DNA from: an uncultured Caulobacterales bacterium
GTDB taxonomy: Bacteria > Pseudomonadota > Alphaproteobacteria > Caulobacterales > Caulobacteraceae
DNA length: 64,000 nt
Assembly (NCBI GenBank): GCA_903900155.1
Contig: CAIUMD010000020.1
Span: 46,082-110,081 of the forward strand
Direction: 5' to 3'
Positions within the stretch are counted from its first letter, which is position 1; every line of letters starts with the position of its first letter. The translations under genes and the position numbers were made by a program. This document shows positions 1-9,231 of the stretch, in pieces. The notes beneath the pieces were generated by a model, which was given only the letters and a program-made list of their open reading frames with translations, was not told where the DNA came from and made no database searches.

Positions 1-1700
1 TGGTCGAGGTGATCGCGCCCAGTTGGGCGGTGGACAGCATGCCGACCTGGGTGGCGGCCAGATCGCCGATGTTGGTGGTCGTCAGCGCCGCCAGCTGCTG
101 GGTCGTCATGCCCTTCAGCTGGGTCGAGTCCAGCGCGCCCATCTGGGTGGCGTCCAGCACGACCAGGTTGGTCGTCGTGATCGCGCCCGCCTGGGCCGAG
201 GTCAGGCCGCCGATCTGGGTCGACGACAGCGCGCTGGCCTGGGTCGTGGCCAGCGCCGCGATCTGCGAGGTCGTCATCGCGCCCACCTGGGCCGCCGACA
301 GCTCGCCGATATCCGTGGCGTTCAGCGCCTTGACCTGGGCGACCGTCAGGGCCGCCACCTGCGTGTTGGCCAGGGCCGCGACCTGGGTCGAGTTCAGGGC
401 CGAGACGTTGCTGGTCGACAGATTCTTGATCTGATCGGCGGTCATGGCCGCGATCTGGGTGTCGGCCAGTTCACCGATGTCGGTCGTCGACAGGCCGGCC
501 ACCTGCTGGGTGGTCAGGCCCTTGATCTGGCTCGCGGTCAGGCCGGCGACCTGCGTGGCGTCCAGCGCCGAGATGTTGCCGGTCGTGATGCTGGTCAGCT
601 GGGCCGTGCTCAGCGCGCCGATCTGGGTCGCTGACAGCTCGCCGATGTCGGTGGTCGTCAGCGCCTTAAGCTGGCTGATGGTGACGCCCTTGACCTGGTC
701 GGTCGTCAGGGCCGCAACCTGGGTGAGGTCCAGGCCCGAGAAGGCGCCCGTGGTCAGCGCGCCCAGCTGGGTCGCCGACAGCGCCCCCACCTGGGTGTTG
801 GCCAGTTCGCTGATGTTGGTGGCGTCCAGCGCGGCCAGCTGCTGGGTCGTCAGCGCCTTGATCTGGGTTTCGTTCAGCGCGCCGACCTGGGTGGCGTCCA
901 TCGCCTTGAAGGCCGAGGTCGTCAGGGCCGCGACCTGGGTCGTGGCCAGGGCGGCGACCTGGGTGGTGGCCAGGGCTGAGGCCTGGGTCGTGGCGAGCAG
1001 CGCGACCTGGGCGGTGGTCAGAGCACCGACCTGCGTCGTAGTCAGCTCACCGATGTCGGTGGCGTTCAGCGCCTTGATCTGGTCGGCGGTGACGGCCTTG
1101 ATCTGGTTGGCCGACAGACCGCCCATCTGGGTGGCGTCCAGGGCCGAGAAGCTGGCGGGCTTCAGCGAGGCGATCTGCTGGGTCGTCAGGGCGCCGACCT
1201 GGGCGGCCGACAGCTCGCCGATGTCGGTCGCGTTCAGCCCATTGATCTGGCTGGTGGTCAGCGATGCGATCTGGTTGGTGCTGAGGGCCGAGATCTGGGT
1301 CCCGTCCATCGCCGAGATGTTGGTCGCCGACAGCGCGGTCAGGCGGTCGGTCGAAAGATAGGAGATCTGGGCGCCCGACATCTCGCCGATGTCGGTGGTC
1401 GAAAGGCCCTTCACCTGGGCGACCGTCAGACCCTTGACCTGGGTCTCGTTGAGTTGGCCGACCTGGGTGGCGTCCAGCCCCGAGAAGTTGGTGGCCGACA
1501 GAGCGCCGATCTGGGTCGAGGTGAGGACGGCGATATGCGAGGTGTCGAGCGCCGCCAGCTGGGTCGAGGTGAGCGCGGAAACCTGGTTGGTCGAAAGCTG
1601 CGTGAGCTGGGTGACGTCGAAGGTCACCGAAGTGGCGAACTTCGGGATCTGCGTCGTGGTGAGCGCCTTGACCTGGGTCGCGCTGAGCGCGGCGACCTGG
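1..1700 (-). repeat. 24-nt coding tandem repeat with 168/240-nt super-period
   Basis: In-frame 24-nt units encode the octapeptides. The variant unit encoding T-D/N-I-G/S-E/D-L has its GAT (plus strand) at 68, 308, 476, 644, 812, 1052, 1220 and 1388. The intervals are 240, 168, 168, 168, 240, 168 and 168 nt, that is 10 or 7 octapeptides. This shows duplication of multi-unit blocks on top of the basic repeat. Confidence 0.85.
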
Positions 1701-1846
1701 GTGTCGGCGAGCGCGCCGATGCCCGTCGCGCTGATGGCGGCGATCTGTGATCCGTTGAGGGACTGAATTTCGGTGGTGGACAGGCCTTGAATAGCCGTGA
1801 CCGACAGAGCCGAAATCTGCCCGACCGAGAGACTCGAGATCGCCAT
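1..1846 (-). CDS. giant octapeptide-repeat protein, 5' part (open at left edge)
   Basis: The minus strand is open from an ATG at 1846 to base 1 (615 codons), so the C-terminus lies outside the window. After about 30 residues the protein becomes a run of 8-residue units of the form x-A-L-[ST]-x-T-Q-[VI], for example GALSATQV and KALTTTQI. Roughly every seventh unit reads NATDIGEL or STTDIGEL. There is no N-terminal signal peptide, which would fit type I secretion with a C-terminal signal, but that part is not visible. S/T-x-x-Q resembles a helix N-cap, so each unit may be a short helical turn; a beta-solenoid is the alternative. Similar repeats occur in large proteins annotated as beta-strand-repeat or heme/adhesion proteins in proteobacteria (from memory). 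Function unknown; surface or secreted structural role is inference. Confidence 0.8.
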   Translation of the reverse strand, partial: MAISSLSVGQISALSVTAIQGLSTTEIQSLNGSQIAAISATGIGALADTQVAALSATQVKALTTTQIPKFATSVTFDVTQLTQLSTNQVSALTSTQLAALDTSHIAVLTSTQIGALSATNFSGLDATQVGQLNETQVKGLTVAQVKGLSTTDIGEMSGAQISYLSTDRLTALSATNISAMDGTQISALSTNQIASLTTSQINGLNATDIGELSAAQVGALTTQQIASLKPASFSALDATQMGGLSANQIKAVTADQIKALNATDIGELTTTQVGALTTAQVALLATTQASALATTQVAALATTQVAALTTSAFKAMDATQVGALNETQIKALTTQQLAALDATNISELANTQVGALSATQLGALTTGAFSGLDLTQVAALTTDQVKGVTISQLKALTTTDIGELSATQIGALSTAQLTSITTGNISALDATQVAGLTASQIKGLTTQQVAGLSTTDIGELADTQIAAMTADQIKNLSTSNVSALNSTQVAALANTQVAALTVAQVKALNATDIGELSAAQVGAMTTSQIAALATTQASALSSTQIGGLTSAQAGAITTTNLVVLDATQMGALDSTQLKGMTTQQLAALTTTNIGDLAATQVGMLSTAQLGAITST

Positions 1847-2233
1847 ACACTCATCCTTGCTGATGAACGCGCCCCAGCGCGCGCTCGAAGCAATTTGAAG
1901 ACGCCCCCCAACGCAAGCGCCTCAATCAAGCCAAACTACGGCCCGACGGGCGTAACCTTATTTCCTTTCCAAGTCCTTTCAACGAGACATGCAGCCGCAG
2001 ACGACGTCCGTGCGTTCGCACACCTCTAGACGTGGCAACTTCGGACGTATGAAGTCCGAAAAATCCTTATAAGACAAGGGTGATCAGCAAAGCTCGCGAG
2101 AACCACGCCTATGCCTGCCCCTTCAAGATTCTCCTAACGGGCGACTAACGCACAGCGGTTTTGGACGCCTTTGAGGCCCTAAACGGCTCTTCGCGGCCGT
2201 TTACAGTTGAACACGCGATTCGCGAGTCACCCT
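1847..2233. other. intergenic region upstream of the repeat protein
   Basis: No gene is supported here. The region is richer in A+T than its surroundings and should hold the promoter of the minus-strand repeat protein. It contains a perfect inverted repeat TTCGGAC-7 nt-GTCCGAA at 2040-2060, a possible operator or hairpin. The 3' end of the GH3 gene lies just beyond 2234. Confidence 0.5.
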
Positions 2234-4546
2234 CTACCCAACCGGGAGGAGCTCGAAACTGGCGACCAATCCATCGACCGAGGAGTTGGAAATCCAGACG
2301 TCGAATACTCCGGGTTCGGCGATCCAATAGTCATTGTCGCCGACGAACATCAGGTGCTGTCGCTTCAGCTCGAACCTCACCTCCCGTTCGGCGCCCGGCG
2401 CCAGGGAGACGCGCTGGAAGCCCTTCAGCTCGCGCACCGGCCGGGTGCGGCTGGCGACCCGGTCCCTGATGTACAGCTGAACGACATGGTCACCGTGAAG
2501 GTTGCCGCTGTTCCTGACCTTGGCGGTCACGTGCAGCGTGTCGTTCCAGGCCAGCCGCGGCGTCGACAGCTTCATGTCGGTGACGTCGAACCGCGTGTAG
2601 CTGAGGCCGAAGCCGAACGGGTAGAGCGCGTCGTTGCGGATCGAGCGCCAGCGGGCCTTGTACTCCTGGCCGTTCGGATCGGCGGGCGCGGGACGCCCCG
2701 TGGTGCGGCCGTTGTAGAAGAACGGCTCCTGACCGCTGTCGATCGGGAAGCTGACCGGCAGCCTGCCCGAGGGGTTCACCGCGCCGAACACCACGTCGGC
2801 GACGGCGTTGCCCATCTCGCTGCCCAGGAACCAAGTGGCCAGGATCGCCGGCGCGTCGCGGACCACGCCCTCCAACTGGATGGCCCGGCCGTGGCGCAGC
2901 AGGACGATGGTCGGCTTGCCCGCAGCAGCGATCGCTTCCGCGAGCCGCATCTGCACCGGCGGGATGCGGATGTCGGTGCGCGACTTGGCCTCACCCGTCA
3001 TGTCCTGGCTCTCGCCGACGGCCAGCAGGACGATGTCGGCGGCCTGGGCGGCGGCGACCGCGCGTTCGAAGCCGCCGGCGATCGTCGTCTCGACCTCGCA
3101 GCCGCGCTCGACGATCAGGCTGTTCGGATCGGCCATCTGGGCGCGCAGGCCGGTGGCCAGGTCGACGTTCAGGCGGCGGTCGGCGAAGAAGCCGCCCCAG
3201 GCGCCCAACACGTTGTCGCGATCATCCGCAAACGGACCAATGAGCGCCAGGCGCTTGCCGGCGCGCGGCAGCGGCAGCAGCGCCCCGCCATTCTTAAGCA
3301 AGTCGTTCTTCAGCAGCACGATCGAGCGCGCGCCGGACTCGCGGCTCAGGGCGCGCATGGCCGGCGTGGCGGTGCGCTGGGCCTCGGCCTGCGGGTCCAA
3401 CGAGCGGTAGGGATTGTCGAAGAGGCCGATGGCCTCCTTCAGCGCCAGCACCCGGCGCACCGAGGCGTCGACCACCGCCATCGGCACCGCGCCCGACGAC
3501 ACGAGCTCGGGCAGGTAGCGGATGTAGAGGCCGCTCTGCATGCTCATGTCGACCCCGGCCAGGATCGCCAGGCGGGCGGCGTCGCGATCGTCGGCGGCGA
3601 AGCCGTGGGCCACCAACTCTTGGTCGGCCGTGTAGTCCGAGATGACGACGCCCTTGAAACCCCACTCCCCGCGCAGGATGTCGGTCAGCAGCATCTTGTT
3701 GGCGGTGGCCGGCACGCCGTTGACGTCGTTGAAGGCCGACATGGTGGTCAAGGCGCCGGCCGCGAAGGCGGCCTGGAAAGGCGGCAGATGCACCTCGCGC
3801 AGGGTGGCGTCCGACAGCTCGACGGAATTGTATTCCAGCCCCGCCGTCACCGCGCCATAGGCGGCGAAGTGCTTGGGCGTGGCCAGCATGCTGTCGTCGG
3901 CCTTGAGGTCCTTGCCCTGGAAGCCGCGCACGCGGGCGGCGGCCAGCACCTCGCCCAGGAACACGTCCTCGCCCGAGCCCTCGGCCACCCGGCCCCAGCG
4001 CTGGTCGCGAGCCACATCGACCATCGGCGCGAACGTCCAGTGCAGGCCGGCGGCCGTGGCCTCCAGCGCCGTGGCGCGGGCGGTGCGCTCGGCCAGGTGC
4101 GGGTCGAAGCTGGCGGCCTCGGCCAGCGGGATCGGGAACACGGTGCGGAAGCCGTGGATCACATCGGCGGCGAACAGCAGCGGGATCTTCAGGCGCGAGC
4201 CCTCGACCGCGGCCTTCTGGGTGTCGCGCGCGGCCTGGGCGCCGACGCCGTTGAACAGCGCGCCGATTCGCCCGGCCTTCACCTCGGCGGTCAGGGTCTG
4301 GGCGTTGCGGATGTTGACCAGCGGATTCATGTCGCCGATCGGCGGGCGGATCATGTCGGCGAAGACCGACAGCTGGCCGGCCTTCTCCTCGATGGTCATC
4401 TGGGCCAGCAGGCGTTCGACACGATCCGAGGCGCGAGCGAAGGCCTTGGGGGCGGTGACGGCCAGGCCCGCCAGGGCGGCCGCGCCGGACAGGAAGGCGC
4501 GTCGGCTCGGCCCGGCGGGGCCGCCGTTCGTCGTCTTCAAAGCCAT
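2234..4546 (-). CDS. bglX: glycoside hydrolase family 3 beta-glucosidase, exported
   Basis: A 770-residue GH3 enzyme that hydrolyses terminal beta-D-glucosides (or xylosides) in the periplasm. The N-terminus has a twin-arginine type signal (SRRAFLSGAAALAGLAV, residues 14-30). KHFAAYG lies at 225-231, and the nucleophile is expected at Asp304 in VISDYT. A C-terminal fibronectin-III-like domain (KVRNSGNLHGDHVVQLYI) closes the protein, as in BglX. Length and domain order match the BglX group. No operon partner is apparent; the next minus-strand gene upstream is a carboxylate symporter 71 nt away. Sugar specificity cannot be read from sequence. Confidence 0.9.
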   Translation of the reverse strand: MALKTTNGGPAGPSRRAFLSGAAALAGLAVTAPKAFARASDRVERLLAQMTIEEKAGQLSVFADMIRPPIGDMNPLVNIRNAQTLTAEVKAGRIGALFNGVGAQAARDTQKAAVEGSRLKIPLLFAADVIHGFRTVFPIPLAEAASFDPHLAERTARATALEATAAGLHWTFAPMVDVARDQRWGRVAEGSGEDVFLGEVLAAARVRGFQGKDLKADDSMLATPKHFAAYGAVTAGLEYNSVELSDATLREVHLPPFQAAFAAGALTTMSAFNDVNGVPATANKMLLTDILRGEWGFKGVVISDYTADQELVAHGFAADDRDAARLAILAGVDMSMQSGLYIRYLPELVSSGAVPMAVVDASVRRVLALKEAIGLFDNPYRSLDPQAEAQRTATPAMRALSRESGARSIVLLKNDLLKNGGALLPLPRAGKRLALIGPFADDRDNVLGAWGGFFADRRLNVDLATGLRAQMADPNSLIVERGCEVETTIAGGFERAVAAAQAADIVLLAVGESQDMTGEAKSRTDIRIPPVQMRLAEAIAAAGKPTIVLLRHGRAIQLEGVVRDAPAILATWFLGSEMGNAVADVVFGAVNPSGRLPVSFPIDSGQEPFFYNGRTTGRPAPADPNGQEYKARWRSIRNDALYPFGFGLSYTRFDVTDMKLSTPRLAWNDTLHVTAKVRNSGNLHGDHVVQLYIRDRVASRTRPVRELKGFQRVSLAPGAEREVRFELKRQHLMFVGDNDYWIAEPGVFDVWISNSSVDGLVASFELLPVG

Positions 4547-4617
4547 GGAATCCCCCAGGGACGCTTCACGAGGCGCGCAAACTCGCCGCTAACGCCGCCC
4601 GGCGCAACCGCGCTCGC

Positions 4618-5955
4618 CTATTCGGCGGGGTGCAACTCGGCTTCGGCCGGGACGCGAGCGGCGTTGTAGACCTCCAGGTCCAGGATCCCTTCCCGCTTGG
4701 CGACGATGGTCGGGACCAGGGCCTGGCCGGCGACGTTCACGGCGGTGCGACCCATGTCCAGGATCGGGTCGATGGCCAGCAGCAGGCCCGCGCCTTCCAG
4801 CGGCAGGCCCAGGGTCGACAGCGTCAGGGTCAGCATCACCGTCGCGCCGGTCAGGCCCGCGGTGGCGGCCGAGCCGATCACCGAGACGAAGACGATCAGG
4901 AAATAGTCCGACCAGGCCAGGCGCACGCCGAAGAACTGGGCCACGAAGATCGCGGCGATGGCCGGATAGATGGCCGCGCAGCCGTCCATCTTGGTGGTCG
5001 AGCCCAGCGGCACGGCGAAGGCGGCATAGGCGCGCGGCACGCCCAGGCCGGTCTCGGTCACCGCTTCGGTCACCGGCAGGGCGCCGACCGACGAGCGCGA
5101 GACGAAGCCCAGCTGGATCGCCGGCCAGGCGCCCTGGAAGAACTTCACCGGGTTCAGGCCGTTCAGCGCCAGGATGGTCGGGTAGACGACCAGCAGCACG
5201 AGGCCAAGGCCGATATAGATCGCCCCGGTGAACGCGCCCAACTGCCCCAGGGTGGTCCAGCCGTACTGGGCCACGGCGTTGCCGAACAGGCCGATGGTGC
5301 CGATCGGGGTCAGGCGGATCACCCACCACAGCACCTTGCGCACGATGGCCAGGGCCGAGGCGTTGAACTTCAGGAAGGTCTCGCCCGCCTCGCCGACCTT
5401 CAGGGCCGCGACGCCGGTGACCAGCGAGATGACCACGATCTGCAGCACGTTGAACGACAGGCCCGTCGTCGCCGCGCCGTCGGTGATCTTGGTCGAGGCG
5501 GCCAGCCCCAGGTTGTTGCTCGGGACGAGACCCTTCAGGAAGTCGAGCCACGAGCCATGGGTCTGGGGCGCCTTGGCGGCGGCCGCCTCGACCGTGGCAT
5601 GCAGGCCCGGCTGCAGGATCAGGCCCAGAGCGATGCCGATCAGCACCGCGATCAGGGCGGTGACCGCGAACCAGAACAGGGTGCGCCAGACCAGGCGCGC
5701 GGCGTTCTGCAGCTGGGCGATGTTGGCGATCGAGGCGACGAAGGCCGTGAACACCAGCGGCGGCACAAGCGTGCGCAGCAGCTGGACGAAGATAACGCCG
5801 ACCTGATGCAGGGTCTCGGCCAGGGCGTAGCCCGCCTGCCCTTCCGCCGGTCCCAGGGTGCGCGCCAGCAGGCCCAGGCCCAGGCCCACAGCCATGGCGG
5901 CCAGCACCTGGACTCCGAACCCGCTGATGAAGCGACTGCTCTTGGCTGCGACCAT
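4618..5955 (-). CDS. dicarboxylate/amino acid:cation symporter (DAACS family)
   Basis: A 445-residue inner-membrane symporter of the DctA/GltP family, importing C4-dicarboxylates or acidic amino acids with H+ or Na+. Hallmarks are the serine-rich SRSSVGALPVTEAV stretch (hairpin 1), PLGSTTKMDGCAAIYPAI (the usual N-M-D-G is K-M-D-G here) and DPILDMGRTAVNVAGQ. The start at 5955 is preferred because GAGGA sits 6 nt upstream; an ATG at 5985 is in frame but has no ribosome binding site. The Asn-to-Lys change in the NMDG motif could alter cation coupling. Substrate not determined. Confidence 0.87.
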   Translation of the reverse strand: MVAAKSSRFISGFGVQVLAAMAVGLGLGLLARTLGPAEGQAGYALAETLHQVGVIFVQLLRTLVPPLVFTAFVASIANIAQLQNAARLVWRTLFWFAVTALIAVLIGIALGLILQPGLHATVEAAAAKAPQTHGSWLDFLKGLVPSNNLGLAASTKITDGAATTGLSFNVLQIVVISLVTGVAALKVGEAGETFLKFNASALAIVRKVLWWVIRLTPIGTIGLFGNAVAQYGWTTLGQLGAFTGAIYIGLGLVLLVVYPTILALNGLNPVKFFQGAWPAIQLGFVSRSSVGALPVTEAVTETGLGVPRAYAAFAVPLGSTTKMDGCAAIYPAIAAIFVAQFFGVRLAWSDYFLIVFVSVIGSAATAGLTGATVMLTLTLSTLGLPLEGAGLLLAIDPILDMGRTAVNVAGQALVPTIVAKREGILDLEVYNAARVPAEAELHPAE

Positions 5956-6153
5956 GGTCGGTCCTCGACGAAATAACTCGGCCATAAATGTCGTGCGGCG
6001 AAGTGGGAATTACGAGCGCGGTTTTTCGGGAGGCCCTGAGAGGAAAACTGATCTGCCTAAGGAGGCGGCAGCAACTTCTCGTGATGCTCGCGCGCGCCCC
6101 TCGACAGGACTCGGCCGCAGGTCGCAACTGCCCGCGCGGCAAGGGGGGCGGAC

Positions 6154-7281
6154 ATGCGGGTGGCGGACTATGCGAGCGCGGCGGCTTTGGAAATGCCCGC
6201 GACAGGGTCCCAGCGCGCCGTCGGACCCGACCTGCTACGCGCTCTCGCCGTGCTGATGGTCATGCTGTGGCACCTGCCCCGCCCCGCCCGCGTCGGCGTG
6301 CTGCCCGATATCTGGCCGTGGGGCTGGCTGGGCGTCGATGTGTTCTTTGTCCTCTCCGGTTACCTGATCGGCGGCCAGCTGATGGCGCGTCTCGCCAAGG
6401 GCCAGGGCGTCGACTTCGCCGACTTCTACCTGCGCCGCGCCTTCCGGATCCTGCCGGCGTTCCTCGTGGTGCTGGCGCTTTACCTGCTGGTCCCGACCAT
6501 GCGCGAGGGCAAGGACATGCTGCCGGCCTGGCGGTTCCTGACCTTCAGCATGAACTGGAACCTGGACGGCAAGGCCGCCGGCACGTTCAGCTCGGCCTGG
6601 TCGCTGTGCGTGGAGGAATACTTCTACCTCTTGGCGCCACCGGTCCTGCTGGCCCTGCGCGGCCGGGCCCGGTGGATCGGCCTGGCCGTGGCCGGGGCGA
6701 TCCTGATCGGCGGCATGGCGTTGCGGGCGAAGCTTTATCTGGATGCGCCGGACCTGCCGTGGAACCTCTACATGGCGCGGCTCTATTATCCGACCTGGGT
6801 GCGGCTGGACGGCCTGCTGCTGGGCGTGCTGCTGGCGGCGGGGCGCACCTTCCAGCCGAAAGCCATGGCCCGCTGGCTGCCAGCCTGGGCGGCGCTGCTC
6901 GGCGGGCTCGTCCTCCTGGCCGGGGCGCTGCTGGTGATCAAGGACCAGGGCCCCGCGCTGGACTTCGCCGGCGCGACCTTCGGCTATCCGATGTTCTCGC
7001 TGGCCGTGGCGCTGCTGCTGTCGGCCGCCCTGGACGCCGAGCCCTGGCTGGCGAAAGTCCCCCTGCCCGGTGTCGCGGCCCTGGCGACGCTGTCCTACAG
7101 CCTCTACCTGGTCCACAAGCCCGTCTACACGCTGGACAAGGCGTGGCTGGGATCGGAGGCCCTGGCGGGCTGGCCGGCCTTCACGCTTTATGGCTGCACG
7201 GCGCTGGTCGCGGCCCTGGCCTTGCACCACGTCGTCGAGCGGCCGTTCCTGGCGCTGCGCGACCGGGTCCTGAAGCGCTAG
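6154..7281 (+). CDS. acyltransferase 3 family membrane protein
   Basis: A 375-residue polytopic protein of the OafA/NodX acyltransferase-3 family, which moves acyl (often acetyl) groups onto surface sugars or lipids from the inner membrane. The N-terminal signature LLRALAVLMVMLWH carries the catalytic-type Arg and His, followed by GWLGVDVFFVLSGYLIG and YLRRAFRILPAF, typical of the family. About ten hydrophobic segments follow. The start has a G-rich ribosome binding site (AAGGGGGGCGGAC). It ends overlapping a convergent broken HlyD gene. Acceptor unknown. Confidence 0.88.
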   Translation: MRVADYASAAALEMPATGSQRAVGPDLLRALAVLMVMLWHLPRPARVGVLPDIWPWGWLGVDVFFVLSGYLIGGQLMARLAKGQGVDFADFYLRRAFRILPAFLVVLALYLLVPTMREGKDMLPAWRFLTFSMNWNLDGKAAGTFSSAWSLCVEEYFYLLAPPVLLALRGRARWIGLAVAGAILIGGMALRAKLYLDAPDLPWNLYMARLYYPTWVRLDGLLLGVLLAAGRTFQPKAMARWLPAWAALLGGLVLLAGALLVIKDQGPALDFAGATFGYPMFSLAVALLLSAALDAEPWLAKVPLPGVAALATLSYSLYLVHKPVYTLDKAWLGSEALAGWPAFTLYGCTALVAALALHHVVERPFLALRDRVLKR

Positions 7282-7482
7282 CCTTTCAGCTTCACCTTCA
7301 CCGTCGTCGACAGGCCCGGCCGCAGGCGCGCGACCTGCGCCTGGCCCAGGCCGATGAGAATCCGCACCGGCGCGCGCTGGACGTAGTCGCCAGGGCTCGG
7401 CCCGCCGGTCGCTGACCATGCCGTCGATCGGCGAAACGATCGCCGCGTGGGTCTGGCCCTGGCCTTCAACGATGTCTTCCGG
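7278..7482 (-). pseudogene. remnant of a HlyD/EmrA-type membrane fusion protein
   Basis: The minus strand encodes only the C-terminal part of an efflux adaptor in two frames. One frame reads AAIVSPIDGMVSDR, the other PGDYVQRAPVRILIGL and then RLRPGLSTTVKVKLKG before a TAG. Both pieces match the order of motifs near the end of EmrA-like proteins. The gene has lost its 5' part and carries at least one frameshift near 7395-7405. No MFS (EmrB) partner is nearby. Confidence 0.7.
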
Positions 7483-7585
7483 GTGATGGCGGGCCGTTCC
7501 TGGCGGCCTTGGTCATAGCCCTGTTCTGCAAGCCCCCGCCCCTCGCCGGCGCCCCGCCCCCGCCCCCGCCAGACGCTCACTGAAC

Positions 7586-7615
7586 AAAAAACCCCGGGAG
7601 GATGAACCTCCCGGG
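7586..7615 (-). terminator. rho-independent terminator of the FucP-type gene
   Basis: The stem CCCCGGGAGG/CCTCCCGGGG with a 5-nt loop is followed on the minus strand by six T residues. It lies 36 nt past the stop of the sugar transporter. Confidence 0.85.
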
Positions 7616-7651
7616 GGCGCTTGCAGGTAGTTCTCGTGTCCTTTGAGAGGC

Positions 7652-9022
7652 TTAGTGGCCGCCGGCCACGCCTTCCTCGATCTCGTGGGTCGGGGCCTTC
7701 TTGGCCACGATCGCGAACCACAGGACGTAGACGTAGCAGACGAGCGGGGCGATGAAGCCCATCGAGATCGAGCCGGTCAGTTCCTGGATCTTGGCGAAGG
7801 CCAGCGGCAGGAAGGCGCCGCCGACAATGGCCATGCACAGCAGGCCCGAGGTCGCCGAGGTCGGGGCCGACGAGCGCTGCAGGGTCAGGGTGAAGATCGT
7901 CGGGAACATGATCGAGTTGAACAGGCCGACCAGCAGCGCCGCGAAGGCCGGGATCAGGCCGCTGGTCACCGGCGCCGAGGCGATCAGCAGGTTGACCGTG
8001 CCGGCATGGGCGCTGGGGGCCATGTCCTTGGTCAGGATGACGACCAGGCACAGGGCGATGGCGCCGACGGCCACGGCGGTCAGCAGGGCGTAGTCCTTGA
8101 CCGTCTTCAGCATGGCCGAGCCGGCGAAGCGGCCGATCATGGCGAAGACCATGTAGAAGGTGGTCAGCTTGCCGGCCTGCTCGGACGGGATGTCCAGGAT
8201 GCGCGACTGCTCCAGGAACAGCAGCAGGTGCAGCGAGATCGCCACCTCGGCGCCGACGTACAGGAAGATGCCGATCGCGCCCAGGTTCGCCCACTTCGAG
8301 GTCAGGGCCGTGAACGGGTTGACCAGGTGGCCGGTTTTGGGCGCCGCGTCGGTGATCTTCTGGCGGACCAGGAAGATCAGCAGGATGAACAGGGCCAGGC
8401 CCACGCCGATGGCCAGATAGACGTTCGAGACGAAGCCCAGGGCCTGCTCGCGCATGGCCTGGGTGATCACGACGTCCTTGGTGAAGATCTGGCCCTTCAG
8501 CAGGAAGTTGGCGCCGAACCACAGCCCGCAGGCCGCGCCCAGCGAGTTGAACGCCTGCGACAGGTTCAGGCGGAACGACGACTCCTCGGGCTTGCCCATC
8601 GAGGCGATCAGCGGGTTGGCGGCCACCTGCAGCAGGGTCACGCCCGAGGCCATGACGAACAGGCCGACCAGGAAGATCCCGAAGGTGTGCAGCTTGGCCG
8701 CGGCGATGGCGATGAAGCAGCCGGCGACGATGCCGCCCAGGCCGACCATCACCGAGCGGGCATAGCCCAGCTTGGACAGGAAGGCCGCCGACGGCAGCGA
8801 CATGATCCCGTAGGCGATGAAGAAGGCAAAGCCCGTCAGGCTGGCCTCGACGGGGCTCAGCGTGAAGACCGTCTTGAAGGTCTTCAACAGCGGGTCGAGC
8901 AGGTTGGTGACGAGGGCCCAGATGAAGAACAGGCAGGTCACATAAACGACGGCGAGCTTGACGCCGCCGGCCTTGCCCCCACTGGTTTGGGTCGTGGTTT
9001 TCGCGATCGCGGCGTCGGTCAT
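7652..9022 (-). CDS. FucP-family sugar MFS transporter
   Basis: A 456-residue, 12-helix major facilitator of the FucP/GluP group (fucose, glucose/galactose or N-acetylglucosamine proton symporters). Family features are CLFFIWALVTNLLDPLLKTFK in the first helix, GFAFFIAYGIMSLPSAAFLSKLGY, and a long central loop. It is monocistronic with a clear terminator. Upstream sit two palindromes that look like LacI/GntR-type operators, suggesting sugar-responsive repression. Which sugar is moved cannot be told from the sequence. Confidence 0.88.
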   Translation of the reverse strand: MTDAAIAKTTTQTSGGKAGGVKLAVVYVTCLFFIWALVTNLLDPLLKTFKTVFTLSPVEASLTGFAFFIAYGIMSLPSAAFLSKLGYARSVMVGLGGIVAGCFIAIAAAKLHTFGIFLVGLFVMASGVTLLQVAANPLIASMGKPEESSFRLNLSQAFNSLGAACGLWFGANFLLKGQIFTKDVVITQAMREQALGFVSNVYLAIGVGLALFILLIFLVRQKITDAAPKTGHLVNPFTALTSKWANLGAIGIFLYVGAEVAISLHLLLFLEQSRILDIPSEQAGKLTTFYMVFAMIGRFAGSAMLKTVKDYALLTAVAVGAIALCLVVILTKDMAPSAHAGTVNLLIASAPVTSGLIPAFAALLVGLFNSIMFPTIFTLTLQRSSAPTSATSGLLCMAIVGGAFLPLAFAKIQELTGSISMGFIAPLVCYVYVLWFAIVAKKAPTHEIEEGVAGGH

Positions 9023-9128
9023 CGGACGGCGCCCTCGAGGCTGTATTTCACCGCAATCACTCCACCACTCCCTAGCGACGATGTTTGTTGAGTCCGTCTT
9101 TTCGCGGACGCGCCATTCACCGGAAGCG

Positions 9129-9142
9129 TGACAACGTTGTCA
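9129..9142. promoter_or_regulatory. 14-bp perfect palindromic operator
   Basis: TGACAACGTTGTCA is a perfect palindrome centred on CG, 107 bp upstream of the FucP-type gene and 90 bp upstream of a small plus-strand gene. The central CG and 14-bp length are typical of LacI-family operators. The cognate regulator is not in this window. Confidence 0.65.
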
Positions 9143-9171
9143 ACCACACTCGTGGTTTTTCCACGATTGAT

Positions 9172-9192
9172 AGCGGTACCATTGGAACCGCT
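9172..9192. promoter_or_regulatory. second palindrome, AGCGGT...ACCGCT
   Basis: A 21-bp near-perfect palindrome: the outer AGCGGT/ACCGCT and inner CCA/TGG pair, with mismatches only at one symmetric position pair and the centre. It lies 30 bp from the first palindrome and 39 bp upstream of the small plus-strand gene. Likely a second regulator-binding site. Confidence 0.5.
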
Positions 9193-9231
9193 TTTCGCCC
9201 TGCTCGCTGTTCAAGGAAATAGGAGAACAAC

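Noticed and set aside
1..1700. CRISPR-like tandem repetition
   Set aside because: Units are contiguous 24-mers in one reading frame with no unique spacers, so this is protein-coding repeat, not CRISPR.
1..1766. Long plus-strand reading frames over the repeat region
   Set aside because: They are complements of the minus-strand octapeptide gene. The minus frame has a regular protein repeat and good start; the plus frames are Trp/Ala/Val-rich mirror text.
2207..4669. 820-codon plus-strand frame over the GH3 gene
   Set aside because: High-GC shadow: Arg/Gln/His/Gly-rich with no motifs, whereas the minus frame has full GH3 signatures.
7278..8522. 414-codon minus frame joined to the FucP-type gene
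   Set aside because: Most of it is the wrong frame of the transporter; only its last 40 codons are real HlyD remnant, annotated separately.
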